A DNA stretch of 64,000 nucleotides. Origin: Flavobacterium undicola (GTDB lineage: Bacteria > Bacteroidota > Bacteroidia > Flavobacteriales > Flavobacteriaceae). The stretch spans positions 1 to 64,000 of the forward strand of contig NZ_JAAAPM020000012.1 in the NCBI RefSeq assembly GCF_009909155.2, given 5' to 3'. Of this stretch, positions 47,359 through 56,493 are shown one piece after another (position 1 is the stretch's first letter; every line of letters starts with the position of its first letter). The notes under the pieces are model-generated. The model was not told the DNA's origin. It did no database searches and saw nothing but the letters and a program-made list of their open reading frames with translations. Position numbers and translations under genes: made by a program.

Positions 47359-47404
47359 CTGGTTCTCATTTACAACGAGAACCTACTTACTTTTAAAAAC
47401 AAAA
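47359..47404. repeat. 46-bp repeat, copy B
   Basis: Direct copy of 46307-46352 with three differences; together the copies flank the lipoprotein gene and the truncated membrane ORF. Confidence 0.88.
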
Positions 47405-47466
47405 CAAAGCGTTTGCAATGCGGCTTATTAAAGAGCCACTTGATGAGATGACAAAAAAATAAAAAA

Positions 47467-47877
47467 ATGACACAAAAACTACCACTTCCGCCGTTTAATT
47501 TTGAAACTGCAACTCAGAAAGTACGAATGGCGGAAGATGCCTGGAATACTAAAGACCCTGAAAAAGTTTCATTGGCTTACACCATTGATACGGAATGGAG
47601 AAATAGAGATCTTTTTATTAATGGAAGAGAAGAAGTAAGGCAATTTTTGACTGCCAAATGGGAAAAAGAATTGGATTATAAACTCAAAAAAGAACTTTGG
47701 GCTTTTACCGATAACAAGATTGCGGTTCGTTTTGAATATGAATGGCGTAATAATAATGGACAATGGTTTCGTTCTTACGGTAATGAAAATTGGGAATTTG
47801 ACGAAAATGGGTTTATGAAAAAACGCTTTGCAAGTATTAACGATTTAGCAATAAACGAAACAGAAAGAAGATTGTAA
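47467..47877 (+). CDS. NTF2-like protein (DUF1348 family)
   Basis: 136 residues. The whole protein fits the DUF1348 group of NTF2-fold proteins: [60 protein letters not shown]. The cone-shaped fold binds small molecules; its ligand is not known. Followed by a terminator at 47909. Confidence 0.87.
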   Translation: MTQKLPLPPFNFETATQKVRMAEDAWNTKDPEKVSLAYTIDTEWRNRDLFINGREEVRQFLTAKWEKELDYKLKKELWAFTDNKIAVRFEYEWRNNNGQWFRSYGNENWEFDENGFMKKRFASINDLAINETERRL

Positions 47878-47908
47878 TTGAGACTTGACATACAATTAAC
47901 GTTAATTC

Positions 47909-47946
47909 AAAAAAGGCGAAGTAATAATCTATTTCGTCTTTTTTGT
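47909..47946 (+). terminator. Terminator after the NTF2-like gene
   Basis: AAAAAGGCGAA-GTA pairs imperfectly with TA-TTTCGTCTTTTTT and ends in T's. Confidence 0.65.
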
Positions 47947-48102
47947 TTTTGTAAATTTGGTGTTTTTAAACGGGATTTTGAATAATTTGCATTTTTATTA
48001 GGATTGGATTTCATTATTTTAATTAAATTGCACTGATTTATGATTTATTTTGTTTTAAAAATAGAATCAGATTTAATACATTTATACAAAATATAAACAG
48101 GG

Positions 48103-50010
48103 ATGAGTTACTATAAAGTTGATAATTTAGAGCAATATTTTAAGCATTACAATAAGTCGATTCGTGAACCAAGAAAATTTTGGGGAAAAATAGCAGAAGA
48201 AAATTTCACATGGTACCAACCATGGGATAAAGTCGTTGAATTTGATATGGCAGAAGCTGAAGTTCAATGGTTTGCCGGTGCTAAAGTAAATATGACTAAA
48301 AACTGTATTGACAGGCATTTAAATAAAAGAGGGGAGAAGACTGCCATCATTTTCGAACCTAACAATCCAGACGAAGAAGCATTACACATCACCTATAATG
48401 AATTACACCAACGCGTGTGTAAGATGGCTAATGTATTGCGTGAGCAAGGAATTAAAAAAGGAGATCGTGTTTGTATCTACTTACCAATGATTCCTGAATT
48501 AGCTGTATCTATTTTAGCTTGTGCCAGAATTGGAGCAATACACTCAGTTGTATTTGCAGGATTTTCATCTAAAGCTCTAGCTACCCGAATCAATGATAGT
48601 GATAGTAAAATGGTAATTACTTCTGATGGAGGTTTCCGCGGAAATAAAACAATTGAATTAAAAGAAATTGTTGATGATGCATTAGATAAAAGTCCATCTG
48701 TTAGTACTGTTTTAGTGGTGAAAAGAACCAACACTGCGGTTAACATGAAAGAAGGCAGAGACATTTGGTTACAACCTTTATTAGATGAAGCTTCAGATAA
48801 TAGTGTTGCCGAAATAATGGATGCCGAAGATCCTTTGTTCATTCTTTACACTTCTGGTTCTACCGGGAATCCTAAAGGAATGGTGCATACTACAGCGGGT
48901 TATATGGTTTTTACAGCCTATACTTTCAAAAATGTTTTCAGCTATGAAGAGAATGATATTTTCTGGTGTACCGCCGATATTGGTTGGATAACAGGTCATT
49001 CTTATATTTTATACGGTCCATTGTTGAATGGGGCTACAACTGTAATATTCGAAGGCGTACCTTCTTACCCAGACCACAGTCGTTTTTGGGAAGTAATTGA
49101 AAAACATAAGGTGAGTCAATTTTATACGGCGCCAACTGCTATTAGAGCCTTGGCAAAAGAAAAATTGGAATACGTTCAAAAATATCCTTTAAAAAGTTTA
49201 AAAGTAATTGGATCAGTAGGAGAACCTATCAATGAAGAAGCCTGGCACTGGTTTAATGATCATGTAGGAGGTAAAAAATGTCCTGTAGTTGATACTTGGT
49301 GGCAAACTGAAACGGGAGGAATTATGATTTCGCCATTGGCTTTCATCACACCTACAAAACCTACTTATGCTACTTTTCCATTACCTGGAATCCAAGCGGT
49401 TTTGATGGATGATAAGAGAAATGAAATCGAAGGAAATCAAGTAGTAGGAAGTTTGTGTATTAAATTTCCTTGGCCAGGAATGGCTAGAACGATTTGGAAT
49501 GATCACCAACGTTATAAGGATACTTATTTTTCTCAATATCCGGGTAAATATTTTACTGGAGACGGCGCTTTACGTGACGAAGTAGGTTATTACAGAATCA
49601 CAGGTCGTGTGGATGATGTGATCATTGTTTCAGGTCATAATTTAGGTACGGCTCCAATTGAAGATGCTATTAATGAGCATCCTGCAGTTGCTGAAAGTGC
49701 TGTAGTAGGATTTCCACACGATGTAAAAGGGAAAGCTTTGTATGGTTATGTAATATTGAAAGAAACAGGTGAAATTAGAAATAAGGAAAACCTTTTTATC
49801 GAAATAAACCAACATATAACCGATCACGTAGGTCCAATTGCAAAATTAGATAAGATTCAATTTGTTTCAGGATTACCAAAAACGCGTTCAGGAAAAATTA
49901 TGCGTAGAATCCTTAGGAAAATTGCCGAAGGTAATTTTACAGATTATGGTGACACGAGTACTTTATTGAATCCAGAGATTATTGAAGAGATTCAAAACGA
50001 AAAAAAATAA
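48103..50010 (+). CDS. acs: Acetyl-CoA synthetase
   Basis: 635 residues. Activates acetate via acetyl-AMP. Seen: the AMP-binding loop LYTSGSTGNPKGM, DTWWQTETGG, the hinge and adenosine site YFTGDGALRDEVGYYRITGR, and the C-terminal PKTRSGKIMRRILRKIA whose lysine is the known site of regulatory acetylation. Single gene with a strong terminator. Confidence 0.95.
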   Translation: MSYYKVDNLEQYFKHYNKSIREPRKFWGKIAEENFTWYQPWDKVVEFDMAEAEVQWFAGAKVNMTKNCIDRHLNKRGEKTAIIFEPNNPDEEALHITYNELHQRVCKMANVLREQGIKKGDRVCIYLPMIPELAVSILACARIGAIHSVVFAGFSSKALATRINDSDSKMVITSDGGFRGNKTIELKEIVDDALDKSPSVSTVLVVKRTNTAVNMKEGRDIWLQPLLDEASDNSVAEIMDAEDPLFILYTSGSTGNPKGMVHTTAGYMVFTAYTFKNVFSYEENDIFWCTADIGWITGHSYILYGPLLNGATTVIFEGVPSYPDHSRFWEVIEKHKVSQFYTAPTAIRALAKEKLEYVQKYPLKSLKVIGSVGEPINEEAWHWFNDHVGGKKCPVVDTWWQTETGGIMISPLAFITPTKPTYATFPLPGIQAVLMDDKRNEIEGNQVVGSLCIKFPWPGMARTIWNDHQRYKDTYFSQYPGKYFTGDGALRDEVGYYRITGRVDDVIIVSGHNLGTAPIEDAINEHPAVAESAVVGFPHDVKGKALYGYVILKETGEIRNKENLFIEINQHITDHVGPIAKLDKIQFVSGLPKTRSGKIMRRILRKIAEGNFTDYGDTSTLLNPEIIEEIQNEKK

Positions 50011-50041
50011 CAAAAAACTATAAATATAAGTAACCAATTGG

Positions 50042-50075
50042 AAAAGCTGTTTCGTCATGAAGCAGCTTTTTTTTT
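50042..50075 (+). terminator. Terminator after acs
   Basis: AAAAGCTG(C/T)TTC pairs with GAAGCAGCTTTT and runs into nine T's. Confidence 0.85.
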
Positions 50076-50121
50076 ATCAAAAAAGTTTTTTTTGAAAGAA
50101 ATAGCCTAAATTAGTGATTCT

Positions 50122-51261
50122 ATGGAAAAAGAGAAAGCGATACTAATTGTAGGTGGCGGATTAGCGGGACTTACCGCTGCTATTCATTTATCTAAAATTG
50201 GTTTGAAAGTTATTTTGATCGAAAAGAATGAATTCCCAAAACATAAGGTTTGTGGTGAATACATTTCAAATGAAGTGCTGTCGTATTTGAATTGGTTAGA
50301 TGTAGATTGTGAAGATTTAAAACCAACGCACTTAACTAAATTTCAGTTTTCTTTTCTTGATGATAAAATCCTCGATAGTGATTTGCCTCTTGGAGGTTTT
50401 GGTGTCAGCAGGTATTTATTGGATGAATTTTTATGCAAAAAAGCAATAGAAAATGGATGCGAAATCATTCCCGATTCAGTTGAAAATATTTCTTTTTCAG
50501 AAAATCAATTTACCGTAACTACTGCAAAAAATGCTGTTTTAAAATCTGAAATTCTAATTGGAGCTTTTGGCAAACGGTCTAATATTGATCAAAAATTAGG
50601 TAGAGATTTTATTCATAAAAAAGCGCCATGGTTAGCGGTAAAAGCTCATTATTCAGGTGTTTTTCCAAATGATTTAGTTGGATTACATCATTTTAAAGGA
50701 GGCTATTGCGGTGTTTCTAAAGTGGAGAATGAAAGAATTAATATTTGTTACTTAGCCGATTACAAAACATTCAAACAGTACAAGAATATTGAAGAATATC
50801 AAATGAATGTAATTTCTAAAAATCCTCATTTAAAGTCGATTTTGGATAATTGCCTGCCGTTATTTGAAAAACCTTTAACGATAAGCCAAATTTCTTTTGA
50901 TAAAAAAAAAGCGGTAGAAAATCATATTCTGATGATTGGTGATACCGCCGGATTAATTCATCCATTATGCGGAAACGGAATGGCCATGGCGATACATAGT
51001 GCAAAAATTGTATCGGAATTGATTGGGGAATATTTCAATCACAAAATTAAATCACGACTGGAATTAGAAACCAAATACCAAAATGAATGGAATCGTAATT
51101 TTAGTAACAGATTAAAAATGGGACGCTTGTTAGCTGCTGTTTTACAAAGGCAAAAGTTAGCGGCACTAATTATGCGTATAATAATCAAATTTCCTTTTTT
51201 ACTGTCAATTATAATAAAACATACACACGGCAAACCCATTAATATCCATCCAAAATGTTAA
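50122..51261 (+). CDS. FAD-dependent oxidoreductase of the type III PKS cluster
   Basis: 379 residues, geranylgeranyl-reductase/aromatic-hydroxylase fold. Seen: the FAD site LIVGGGLAGLTAAIHLSKIG, the substrate-side HKVCGEYISNEVL, and GDTAGLIHPLCGNGMAMAI. Its place before a methyltransferase and a type III PKS mirrors the srsA-srsB-srsC phenolic-lipid operon of Streptomyces, in which a flavoprotein oxidises the alkylresorcinol to a quinone. Such a role is inferred here. Overlaps the next gene by 7 bp. Confidence 0.86.
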   Translation: MEKEKAILIVGGGLAGLTAAIHLSKIGLKVILIEKNEFPKHKVCGEYISNEVLSYLNWLDVDCEDLKPTHLTKFQFSFLDDKILDSDLPLGGFGVSRYLLDEFLCKKAIENGCEIIPDSVENISFSENQFTVTTAKNAVLKSEILIGAFGKRSNIDQKLGRDFIHKKAPWLAVKAHYSGVFPNDLVGLHHFKGGYCGVSKVENERINICYLADYKTFKQYKNIEEYQMNVISKNPHLKSILDNCLPLFEKPLTISQISFDKKKAVENHILMIGDTAGLIHPLCGNGMAMAIHSAKIVSELIGEYFNHKIKSRLELETKYQNEWNRNFSNRLKMGRLLAAVLQRQKLAALIMRIIIKFPFLLSIIIKHTHGKPINIHPKC

Positions 51262-51968
51262 TCAGTACTAAATATAGAACAGAGAAGTCTGAAATCATGG
51301 ATGATTTTACGTTGGAAGGGGAAATTTTGCGTGATGCATTGGATAAAATTGCCAAAATCAATCAACTTTTGGGAGGAAACAAGCTAACTTTACTAGGTGT
51401 CAAAACCTTATTAAAAAATGTTCCTATTGATACTGAAATTACAATTGTAGATATAGGTTGCGGCAATGGCGATATGTTGAGAACTCTGGCTGATTACGGT
51501 TTTCAAAACAATTTAAAATTAAAACTAATTGGTATCGATGCCAATAATTTCACCATAAATCATGCGATTCATTTATCAAAAAAGTATTCCAATATAAGCT
51601 ATCGATGCGAGAATGTATTTGACGAAGCTTTTACTGAATTAAAATATGATATTGTGCTATCTACCTTGGTGTTGCATCATTTTAAAGAAGATGAAATTAT
51701 TGAAATATTGACTGTTTTTTATACTAATGCATGTCTTGGGATTGTTATTAATGATTTACAAAGAAGCCCCATTGCGTATCGATTATTTCAGTTGTTGTGT
51801 TTTGTTTTCCGATTGAATTCAATGTCTAGGAAAGATGGATTAATTTCGATTTTAAGAGGTTTTAAAAAGGAAGATTTAATACGGTTTTCTAAAAAATTAG
51901 ATTTTAAAAAATATACCATTCACTGGAAATGGGCTTTTCGTTACCAATGGATAATATCAAAAATATGA
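51255..51968 (+). CDS. Class I SAM methyltransferase of the type III PKS cluster
   Basis: 237 residues. The SAM pocket is seen as IVDIGCGNGDMLRTL, followed by LKLIGIDAN and the motif IV region YDIVLSTLVLHHF. The start at 51255 keeps the family N-terminus (MDDFTLEGEILRDALDKI follows after 14 residues). Likely O- or C-methylates the product of the type III PKS. Its last bases overlap the PKS start (ATGA). Confidence 0.86.
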   Translation: MLISTKYRTEKSEIMDDFTLEGEILRDALDKIAKINQLLGGNKLTLLGVKTLLKNVPIDTEITIVDIGCGNGDMLRTLADYGFQNNLKLKLIGIDANNFTINHAIHLSKKYSNISYRCENVFDEAFTELKYDIVLSTLVLHHFKEDEIIEILTVFYTNACLGIVINDLQRSPIAYRLFQLLCFVFRLNSMSRKDGLISILRGFKKEDLIRFSKKLDFKKYTIHWKWAFRYQWIISKI

Positions 51969-53017
51969 GTGTAAAAATACATACAGTTGCAAAACAACTG
52001 CCTAAATATTCAAGGACTACAGCCGAAATTATTCCGTTTTTGGATGCGTGGTTAGAAGGTCAGGAGGAACGTTTTATTCGGAAAGTAAAAAAAATATTTG
52101 AAGGTGCAGCAGTAGACAAACGTTATTCTGTTATGGATCCCATTGAAGTTTTTACCAATACTTCTTTTGAAGATAGAAATGATATTTACGTTCGTGAGGT
52201 GATTGATTTAGGTGAAAAAGTCTTAAAAAAAGCTTTGCTGAAGTCAAAATGGAAACCAGAAGATTTAGATTATATTATCACGGTAAGTTGTACCGGAATT
52301 ATGATTCCGTCATTAGATGCTTATTTGATTAATAAGCTGCAATTAAGGCAGGATATTGTGCGGCTTCCTGTGACCGAAATGGGGTGCGCAGCAGGAATTT
52401 CGGGGATTATTTATGCTAAAAACTTCTTGCAGGCCAATCCTGGGAAACGTGCAGCAGTAATAGCTGTTGAAAGTCCAACGGCTACCTTTCAACTAGATGA
52501 TTTTTCGATGGCCAATATTGTGAGTGCCGCTATATTTGGTGATGGTGCTGCCTGCGTTTTGCTTTCTTCACATGAAGACGATGACGGCCCGGAAATACTA
52601 GCCGAAGAAATGTATCATTTTTATGATAATGAACACATGATGGGTTTTAAACTGACTAATTCAGGCTTGCAAATGGTTTTGGATATCGAAGTTCCGGATA
52701 CAATTATGGCTCATTTTCCAGCTATCATTCACCCATTTTTAGAGAAAAACAACTTGAAAATAGCAGACATTGATCATTTAATATTTCATCCCGGAGGAAA
52801 AAAGATAGTACAAACCGTTGAAGATTTATTTTCTGATTTAGGTAAAAATATAGACGATACTAAAGAAGTATTGCGTTTGTATGGGAATATGTCCAGTGCT
52901 ACCGTTTTATATGTTTTAGAACGTTTTATGGATTCTAAACCTGAAAAAGGTTCTACAGGACTAATGCTGAGTTTTGGTCCCGGATTTTCGGCTCAACGGG
53001 TTTTATTGCGGTTTTAA
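51965..53017 (+). CDS. Type III polyketide synthase
   Basis: 350 residues from the ATG at 51965, which overlaps the preceding stop. Chalcone/stilbene-synthase family with the catalytic triad Cys141 (VTEMGCAAGISG), His275 (LIFHPGG) and Asn308 (LYGNMSSAT), and a GFGPG-like loop (SFGPGFSAQ) at the end. Homodimeric, in the cytosol, extending a starter (probably a fatty acyl thioester) with malonyl units and cyclising it to a pyrone or resorcinol. The starter is probably made by the ketosynthase, ACP and dehydratase genes that follow. Confidence 0.92.
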   Translation: MSVKIHTVAKQLPKYSRTTAEIIPFLDAWLEGQEERFIRKVKKIFEGAAVDKRYSVMDPIEVFTNTSFEDRNDIYVREVIDLGEKVLKKALLKSKWKPEDLDYIITVSCTGIMIPSLDAYLINKLQLRQDIVRLPVTEMGCAAGISGIIYAKNFLQANPGKRAAVIAVESPTATFQLDDFSMANIVSAAIFGDGAACVLLSSHEDDDGPEILAEEMYHFYDNEHMMGFKLTNSGLQMVLDIEVPDTIMAHFPAIIHPFLEKNNLKIADIDHLIFHPGGKKIVQTVEDLFSDLGKNIDDTKEVLRLYGNMSSATVLYVLERFMDSKPEKGSTGLMLSFGPGFSAQRVLLRF

Positions 53018-53032
53018 AATAAAAATAGAACA

Positions 53033-53464
53033 ATGACGAATCAAAATATTTTATCCAAATTACCGTATTCCAAGCCTTTTTTGTTTGTCGATGAAATCAT
53101 TCGTATTGATGAAAATGGAGTGGAAGGCTGTTATACTTTTGATAAAAACCTAGATTTTTATAAAGGTCATTTTAAAGATAATCCCATTACTCCAGGTGTG
53201 ATTTTGACCGAAGTCATGGCGCAAATAGGAGTAGTGTGTTTGGGTATATTTCTGTTAAATGATACACTTAATAATAATACCGCAATTGCTTTAACATCAA
53301 CGGATATCGAATTTTTAAAAGCGGTTTGGCCAAATGAAAAAGTAACGGTAATTTCAGAAAAAATCTATTTTAGATTCGGGAAATTAAAATGCAAGGTGAC
53401 GATGAAAAACGAAAAAGAGGAAGTTGTTTGCAGTGGAGAAATTGCAGGAATGATAACTTCTTAA
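53033..53464 (+). CDS. Hotdog-fold 3-hydroxyacyl-ACP dehydratase (FabZ/FabA-like)
   Basis: 143 residues. The FabZ-type pattern LPYSKPFLFVDEIIRID, GHFKDNPITPGVILTEVMAQ is present. The central helix lacks the usual FabA Asp but has Glu in the FabZ position. Likely dehydrates the beta-hydroxy intermediate on the ACP encoded two genes on. It lies 15 bp after the PKS gene. Confidence 0.88.
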   Translation: MTNQNILSKLPYSKPFLFVDEIIRIDENGVEGCYTFDKNLDFYKGHFKDNPITPGVILTEVMAQIGVVCLGIFLLNDTLNNNTAIALTSTDIEFLKAVWPNEKVTVISEKIYFRFGKLKCKVTMKNEKEEVVCSGEIAGMITS

Positions 53465-53503
53465 ATTTAGTTTTGGGAAACATTTAATTCAAATTCAGTA
53501 AAA

Positions 53504-54778
53504 ATGGAAAAACGTGTCGTAATAACAGGATTAGGTATAGTAGCTCCAAATGGAGTAGGACTTGATGCATTTACAAACGCCATTAAAAATGGAATTTCTG
53601 GTGTTAAAAAAGATGCCGAGTTAGAACGATTACAGTTTTCTTGTCAAATCTCTGCTAAACCTGAAGTTTCGACTGAATTAGCATTGGGTTATTTTTCGGA
53701 ATTAGAACTGAGAAATTTTAATTCTTCAGGGATTTTATATGGTGTTATTGCTGGAATGGATGCCTGGAAAGATGCCGGTTTATCGATAGAAAATAATGAA
53801 GAACCCGATTGGGATAGCGGAACTATTTTTGGAACAGGGACATCGGGAATTGATAAATTTCGCGAAAGCATTTATAAAATTGATGAATTACAAACGCGTA
53901 AATTAGGTAGCACTGCTGTAGCCCAAACCATGAACAGCGGAATTAGCGCTTATTTGGGTGGAAAATTAGGATTAGGAAACCAAGTGACAACTAATTCATC
54001 AGCCTGTACCACAGGAACCGAAAGTATCATGATAGCTTACGATCGTATTAAATCAGGACAAGCCAAACGGATTTTAGCAGGTAGTACCAGCGATTCCGGG
54101 CCTTATATTTGGGGCGGATTTGACGCAATGCGAGTGTGTACTTTTAAATACAATGAAACTCCGGAACAAGGATCCCGACCTATGAGTGCCAGTGCATCTG
54201 GATTTGTGCCCGGAAGTGGTGCAGGAGCAATGATTTTGGAAGATTTAGAAGCAGCTTTGGCGAGAGGTGCACGAATTTATGCTGAAGTCTTAGGCGGAAA
54301 TATCAATTCAGGAGGACAGCGTGGATTAGGAACGATGACTGCGCCAAATCCAATTGCGGTACAAAAATGCATTACAGATGCTATTGAAAATGCTGGAATT
54401 AATGCAGATGAAATCGATGCCATAAACGGGCATTTAACGGCCACTTCAAAAGATAGTTTAGAAATACAAAATTGGAGTGAAGCTTTAGGTCGAAAGGGAA
54501 ATAATTTTCCGTATATTAATTCCTTGAAATCCATGGTTGGTCATTGTTTATCGGGAGCGGGTAGTGTTGAAAGTGTTGCTACAGTGTTGCAATTGTATCA
54601 AGGATTTATTTTTCCAAATAGCAATTGTGAAGACTTGCATCCTGAAATAACTAATCTAATTGATGCGTCCAGAATTCCGCAACAATTGATTGAAACCGAA
54701 TTGAATATTATTGCCAAAGCCAGTTTTGGTTTTGGAGATGTGAATGGATGTGTTATTTTTAAGAAATTTAAAAATTAA
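53504..54778 (+). CDS. Beta-ketoacyl-ACP synthase (FabF/KAS II type)
   Basis: 424 residues. The Cys-His-His triad is visible as NSSACTTG, INGHLTATSKDS and KSMVGHCLSGAG. N-terminus VVITGLGIVAPNGVG. The second histidine motif has GHLTATSKD rather than the GTGT common in FabF, suggesting a specialised member. Probably elongates the acyl chain that primes the type III PKS. Confidence 0.9.
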   Translation: MEKRVVITGLGIVAPNGVGLDAFTNAIKNGISGVKKDAELERLQFSCQISAKPEVSTELALGYFSELELRNFNSSGILYGVIAGMDAWKDAGLSIENNEEPDWDSGTIFGTGTSGIDKFRESIYKIDELQTRKLGSTAVAQTMNSGISAYLGGKLGLGNQVTTNSSACTTGTESIMIAYDRIKSGQAKRILAGSTSDSGPYIWGGFDAMRVCTFKYNETPEQGSRPMSASASGFVPGSGAGAMILEDLEAALARGARIYAEVLGGNINSGGQRGLGTMTAPNPIAVQKCITDAIENAGINADEIDAINGHLTATSKDSLEIQNWSEALGRKGNNFPYINSLKSMVGHCLSGAGSVESVATVLQLYQGFIFPNSNCEDLHPEITNLIDASRIPQQLIETELNIIAKASFGFGDVNGCVIFKKFKN

Positions 54779-54791
54779 ATAAAAACAAACT

Positions 54792-55046
54792 ATGAATAAA
54801 CAAGAAATAATAGAGCATTTAAAAGTAATTGTAAAACCGTATATCCAAGATCAGCTAGCCTTTGATTCATTAACGGAAGAAACTGATTTTATTAATGATT
54901 TAAAGATAAATTCGGCTAATCTGGTGGATGTAATTTTAGATATTGAAGAAAAATTCGATATCATAATTGACAACCAGGCGATGGAAAAAATGTTTAATGT
55001 TAAGGCTGCAATAGAAATTATTGAAACGCATTTATCTGAAAAATAA
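54792..55046 (+). CDS. Acyl carrier protein
   Basis: 84 residues. The phosphopantetheine site is in LKINSANLVDVILDIEE, where a Ser sits in the DSL position (here N-S-A, not D-S-L). It lies 13 bp after the ketosynthase and belongs to its pathway. The changed motif may narrow the choice of PPTase. Confidence 0.82.
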   Translation: MNKQEIIEHLKVIVKPYIQDQLAFDSLTEETDFINDLKINSANLVDVILDIEEKFDIIIDNQAMEKMFNVKAAIEIIETHLSEK

Positions 55047-55397
55047 GTATGATAATTATAATTGTTGGATGTAATTAGTTTTTGATGATGATTTTGTCTG
55101 TTCGAGGTATTTTTAGATTTACCAATTTTCTTTTTTGCTTGATCAAAAAAGAAACAAAACCTTCCTCGTCGGTCAAATTAGTTTTCGAATTAGCTTCGCT
55201 CTGTTCGCCTTCGGCTCGAGTCTAAAAGAAAAGAACTCTCCGCCGCGGCGGATCAAACAGCTTTTCTTTTACGCATTCTTCAAACATTTGACACTCGACT
55301 GCGGAAGCTAAGGACAGTTGAAAATCGAAAACAACAGTATTTTGTTTTATAAATAATACAAATTATTGAATTAACTGTTTTGTAGCAAATTGAAAAA
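55047..55397. other. Spacer filled by long dispersed repeat
   Basis: 351 bp between the ACP and phosphopantetheinyl transferase genes, mostly made up of repeat copy 2 (55115-55317). No ORF looks real, and no terminator is clear. Confidence 0.6.
55115..55317. repeat. Long dispersed repeat, copy 2 (inverted relative to copy 1)
   Basis: Reverse complement of 28292-28478 over about 190 bp, with an extra GC-richer segment (TTCGCTCTGTTCGCCTTCGG) of about 35 bp. Shared parts include CTCCGCCGCGGCGGATC (one base different) and TGACACTCGACTGCGGAAGC. Confidence 0.85.
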
Positions 55398-55898
55398 ATG
55401 ATAGGAAACGACATTGTAGATTTGGCTTTAGCCCAAAAAGAAAGCAACTGGAAGCGAAAAGGTTTTTTAGATAAAATATTTACCCAAGAGGAGCAATCGC
55501 TTGTCGCCAATGCCGAAAACCCTGAAGTTATGGTCTGGAATTTATGGTCTAGAAAAGAAGCAGCCTATAAAATTTACAATCGGGAAACGGGAATTCGGGG
55601 ATATATTCCGTTGCAATTAGTTTGTTTTTACGAAAGTGAAACAACAGGAACGGTTTCTTGCAATGGACGCATTTATTATACAGAAACTATTGTTACAAAT
55701 GATTTTGTGTACACTATAGCTGCAGTCAAAACAGATTTATTCAGTCAGATAAAAAAGATTAATTTGGATGAAAAAATCAGTAAAACAAATGGACTTCCTT
55801 TTATAATTGATGCTCAAACAACTATTTCAAATCCCGTTTCTATTACGCATCATGGGCATTTTTGGGAAGGAATAACACTATATATAAATCTACTTTAG
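55398..55898 (+). CDS. 4'-phosphopantetheinyl transferase
   Basis: 166 residues, AcpS/Sfp-type core. Seen: MIGNDIVDLALA (Mg-binding Asp) and WNLWSRKEAAYKIY (Glu and Lys of the active site). It activates the carrier protein encoded upstream. Shorter than Sfp, with no long N-terminal half. Its end overlaps by 9 bp the end of the convergent exonuclease-like gene. Confidence 0.87.
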   Translation: MIGNDIVDLALAQKESNWKRKGFLDKIFTQEEQSLVANAENPEVMVWNLWSRKEAAYKIYNRETGIRGYIPLQLVCFYESETTGTVSCNGRIYYTETIVTNDFVYTIAAVKTDLFSQIKKINLDEKISKTNGLPFIIDAQTTISNPVSITHHGHFWEGITLYINLL

Positions 55899-56489
55899 TC
55901 CTAACTTAAATTTCAATTTTAAGAATAGTAAAGCAATTTTATATGCTTTTTCAGTAGTTGAATTTGTATGTGTTTTTTGAATTTTATAATAATCCGTAAG
56001 CTCTTCTAAAGACAATTCTTTATCATCGTTAATCTCATTTAATTTCCGATGCATGATATCAATATCTAAAGCTTCGTTGCGCAATTTTCCGCATTCTAAT
56101 CTTTCTAAGGAGGCATTAATCATGGCAACATCAGATTGTATTTGATGCCCTACAAGGATTCCATTCCCTAAATATTCGATGAAAGTTTTTAAAGCTTCTG
56201 GTTCTGACAATTTGAGTAATCTACTTTCAATAATATATTCATTTGAAAGATGGTTGTCATGCATAAAACGATACTGTAGCAATATCGTTTCAAAACTATC
56301 TTTGATAGAAATAGAATCATTCACTACCGCAAAAGCACTAATAAAGGTAATGACATCTTTTTCAATTGAATCCCCAGTGGCTTCAGTTGATAAAATGACA
56401 TATCGATTTGATTTTTTGCTGAATTTAGCTAAGTATTCTTTCCAAAATTCAGGATGTTCCTTATTGATATTTTTTAACCAGTCTAACAT
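55890..56489 (-). CDS. DnaQ-like exonuclease-fold protein with degenerate active site
   Basis: 199 residues. Recognisable as an epsilon/PolC-type 3'-5' exonuclease by VGHQIQSDVAMINASLERL and the flanking strands, but motif I reads LSTEATG instead of L-DTETTG (Asp to Ser) and motif III (normally H-x4-D before the last helix) reads THTNSTTEKAYK, without the Asp in place. Three of the four acidic residues thus cannot be found in register, so exonuclease activity is doubtful. The gene follows the cNMP/CBS/DUF294 gene by 4 bp; such pairs are common in Proteobacteria and Bacteroidota with an intact exonuclease. Confidence 0.82.
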   Translation of the reverse strand: MLDWLKNINKEHPEFWKEYLAKFSKKSNRYVILSTEATGDSIEKDVITFISAFAVVNDSISIKDSFETILLQYRFMHDNHLSNEYIIESRLLKLSEPEALKTFIEYLGNGILVGHQIQSDVAMINASLERLECGKLRNEALDIDIMHRKLNEINDDKELSLEELTDYYKIQKTHTNSTTEKAYKIALLFLKLKFKLGLK

Positions 56490-56493
56490 AAAT

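Noticed and set aside
46307-47404. 46-bp repeats as integron attC sites
   Set aside because: They contain an inverted pair but not the RYYYAAC/GTTRRRY core sites, and no integrase gene is present.
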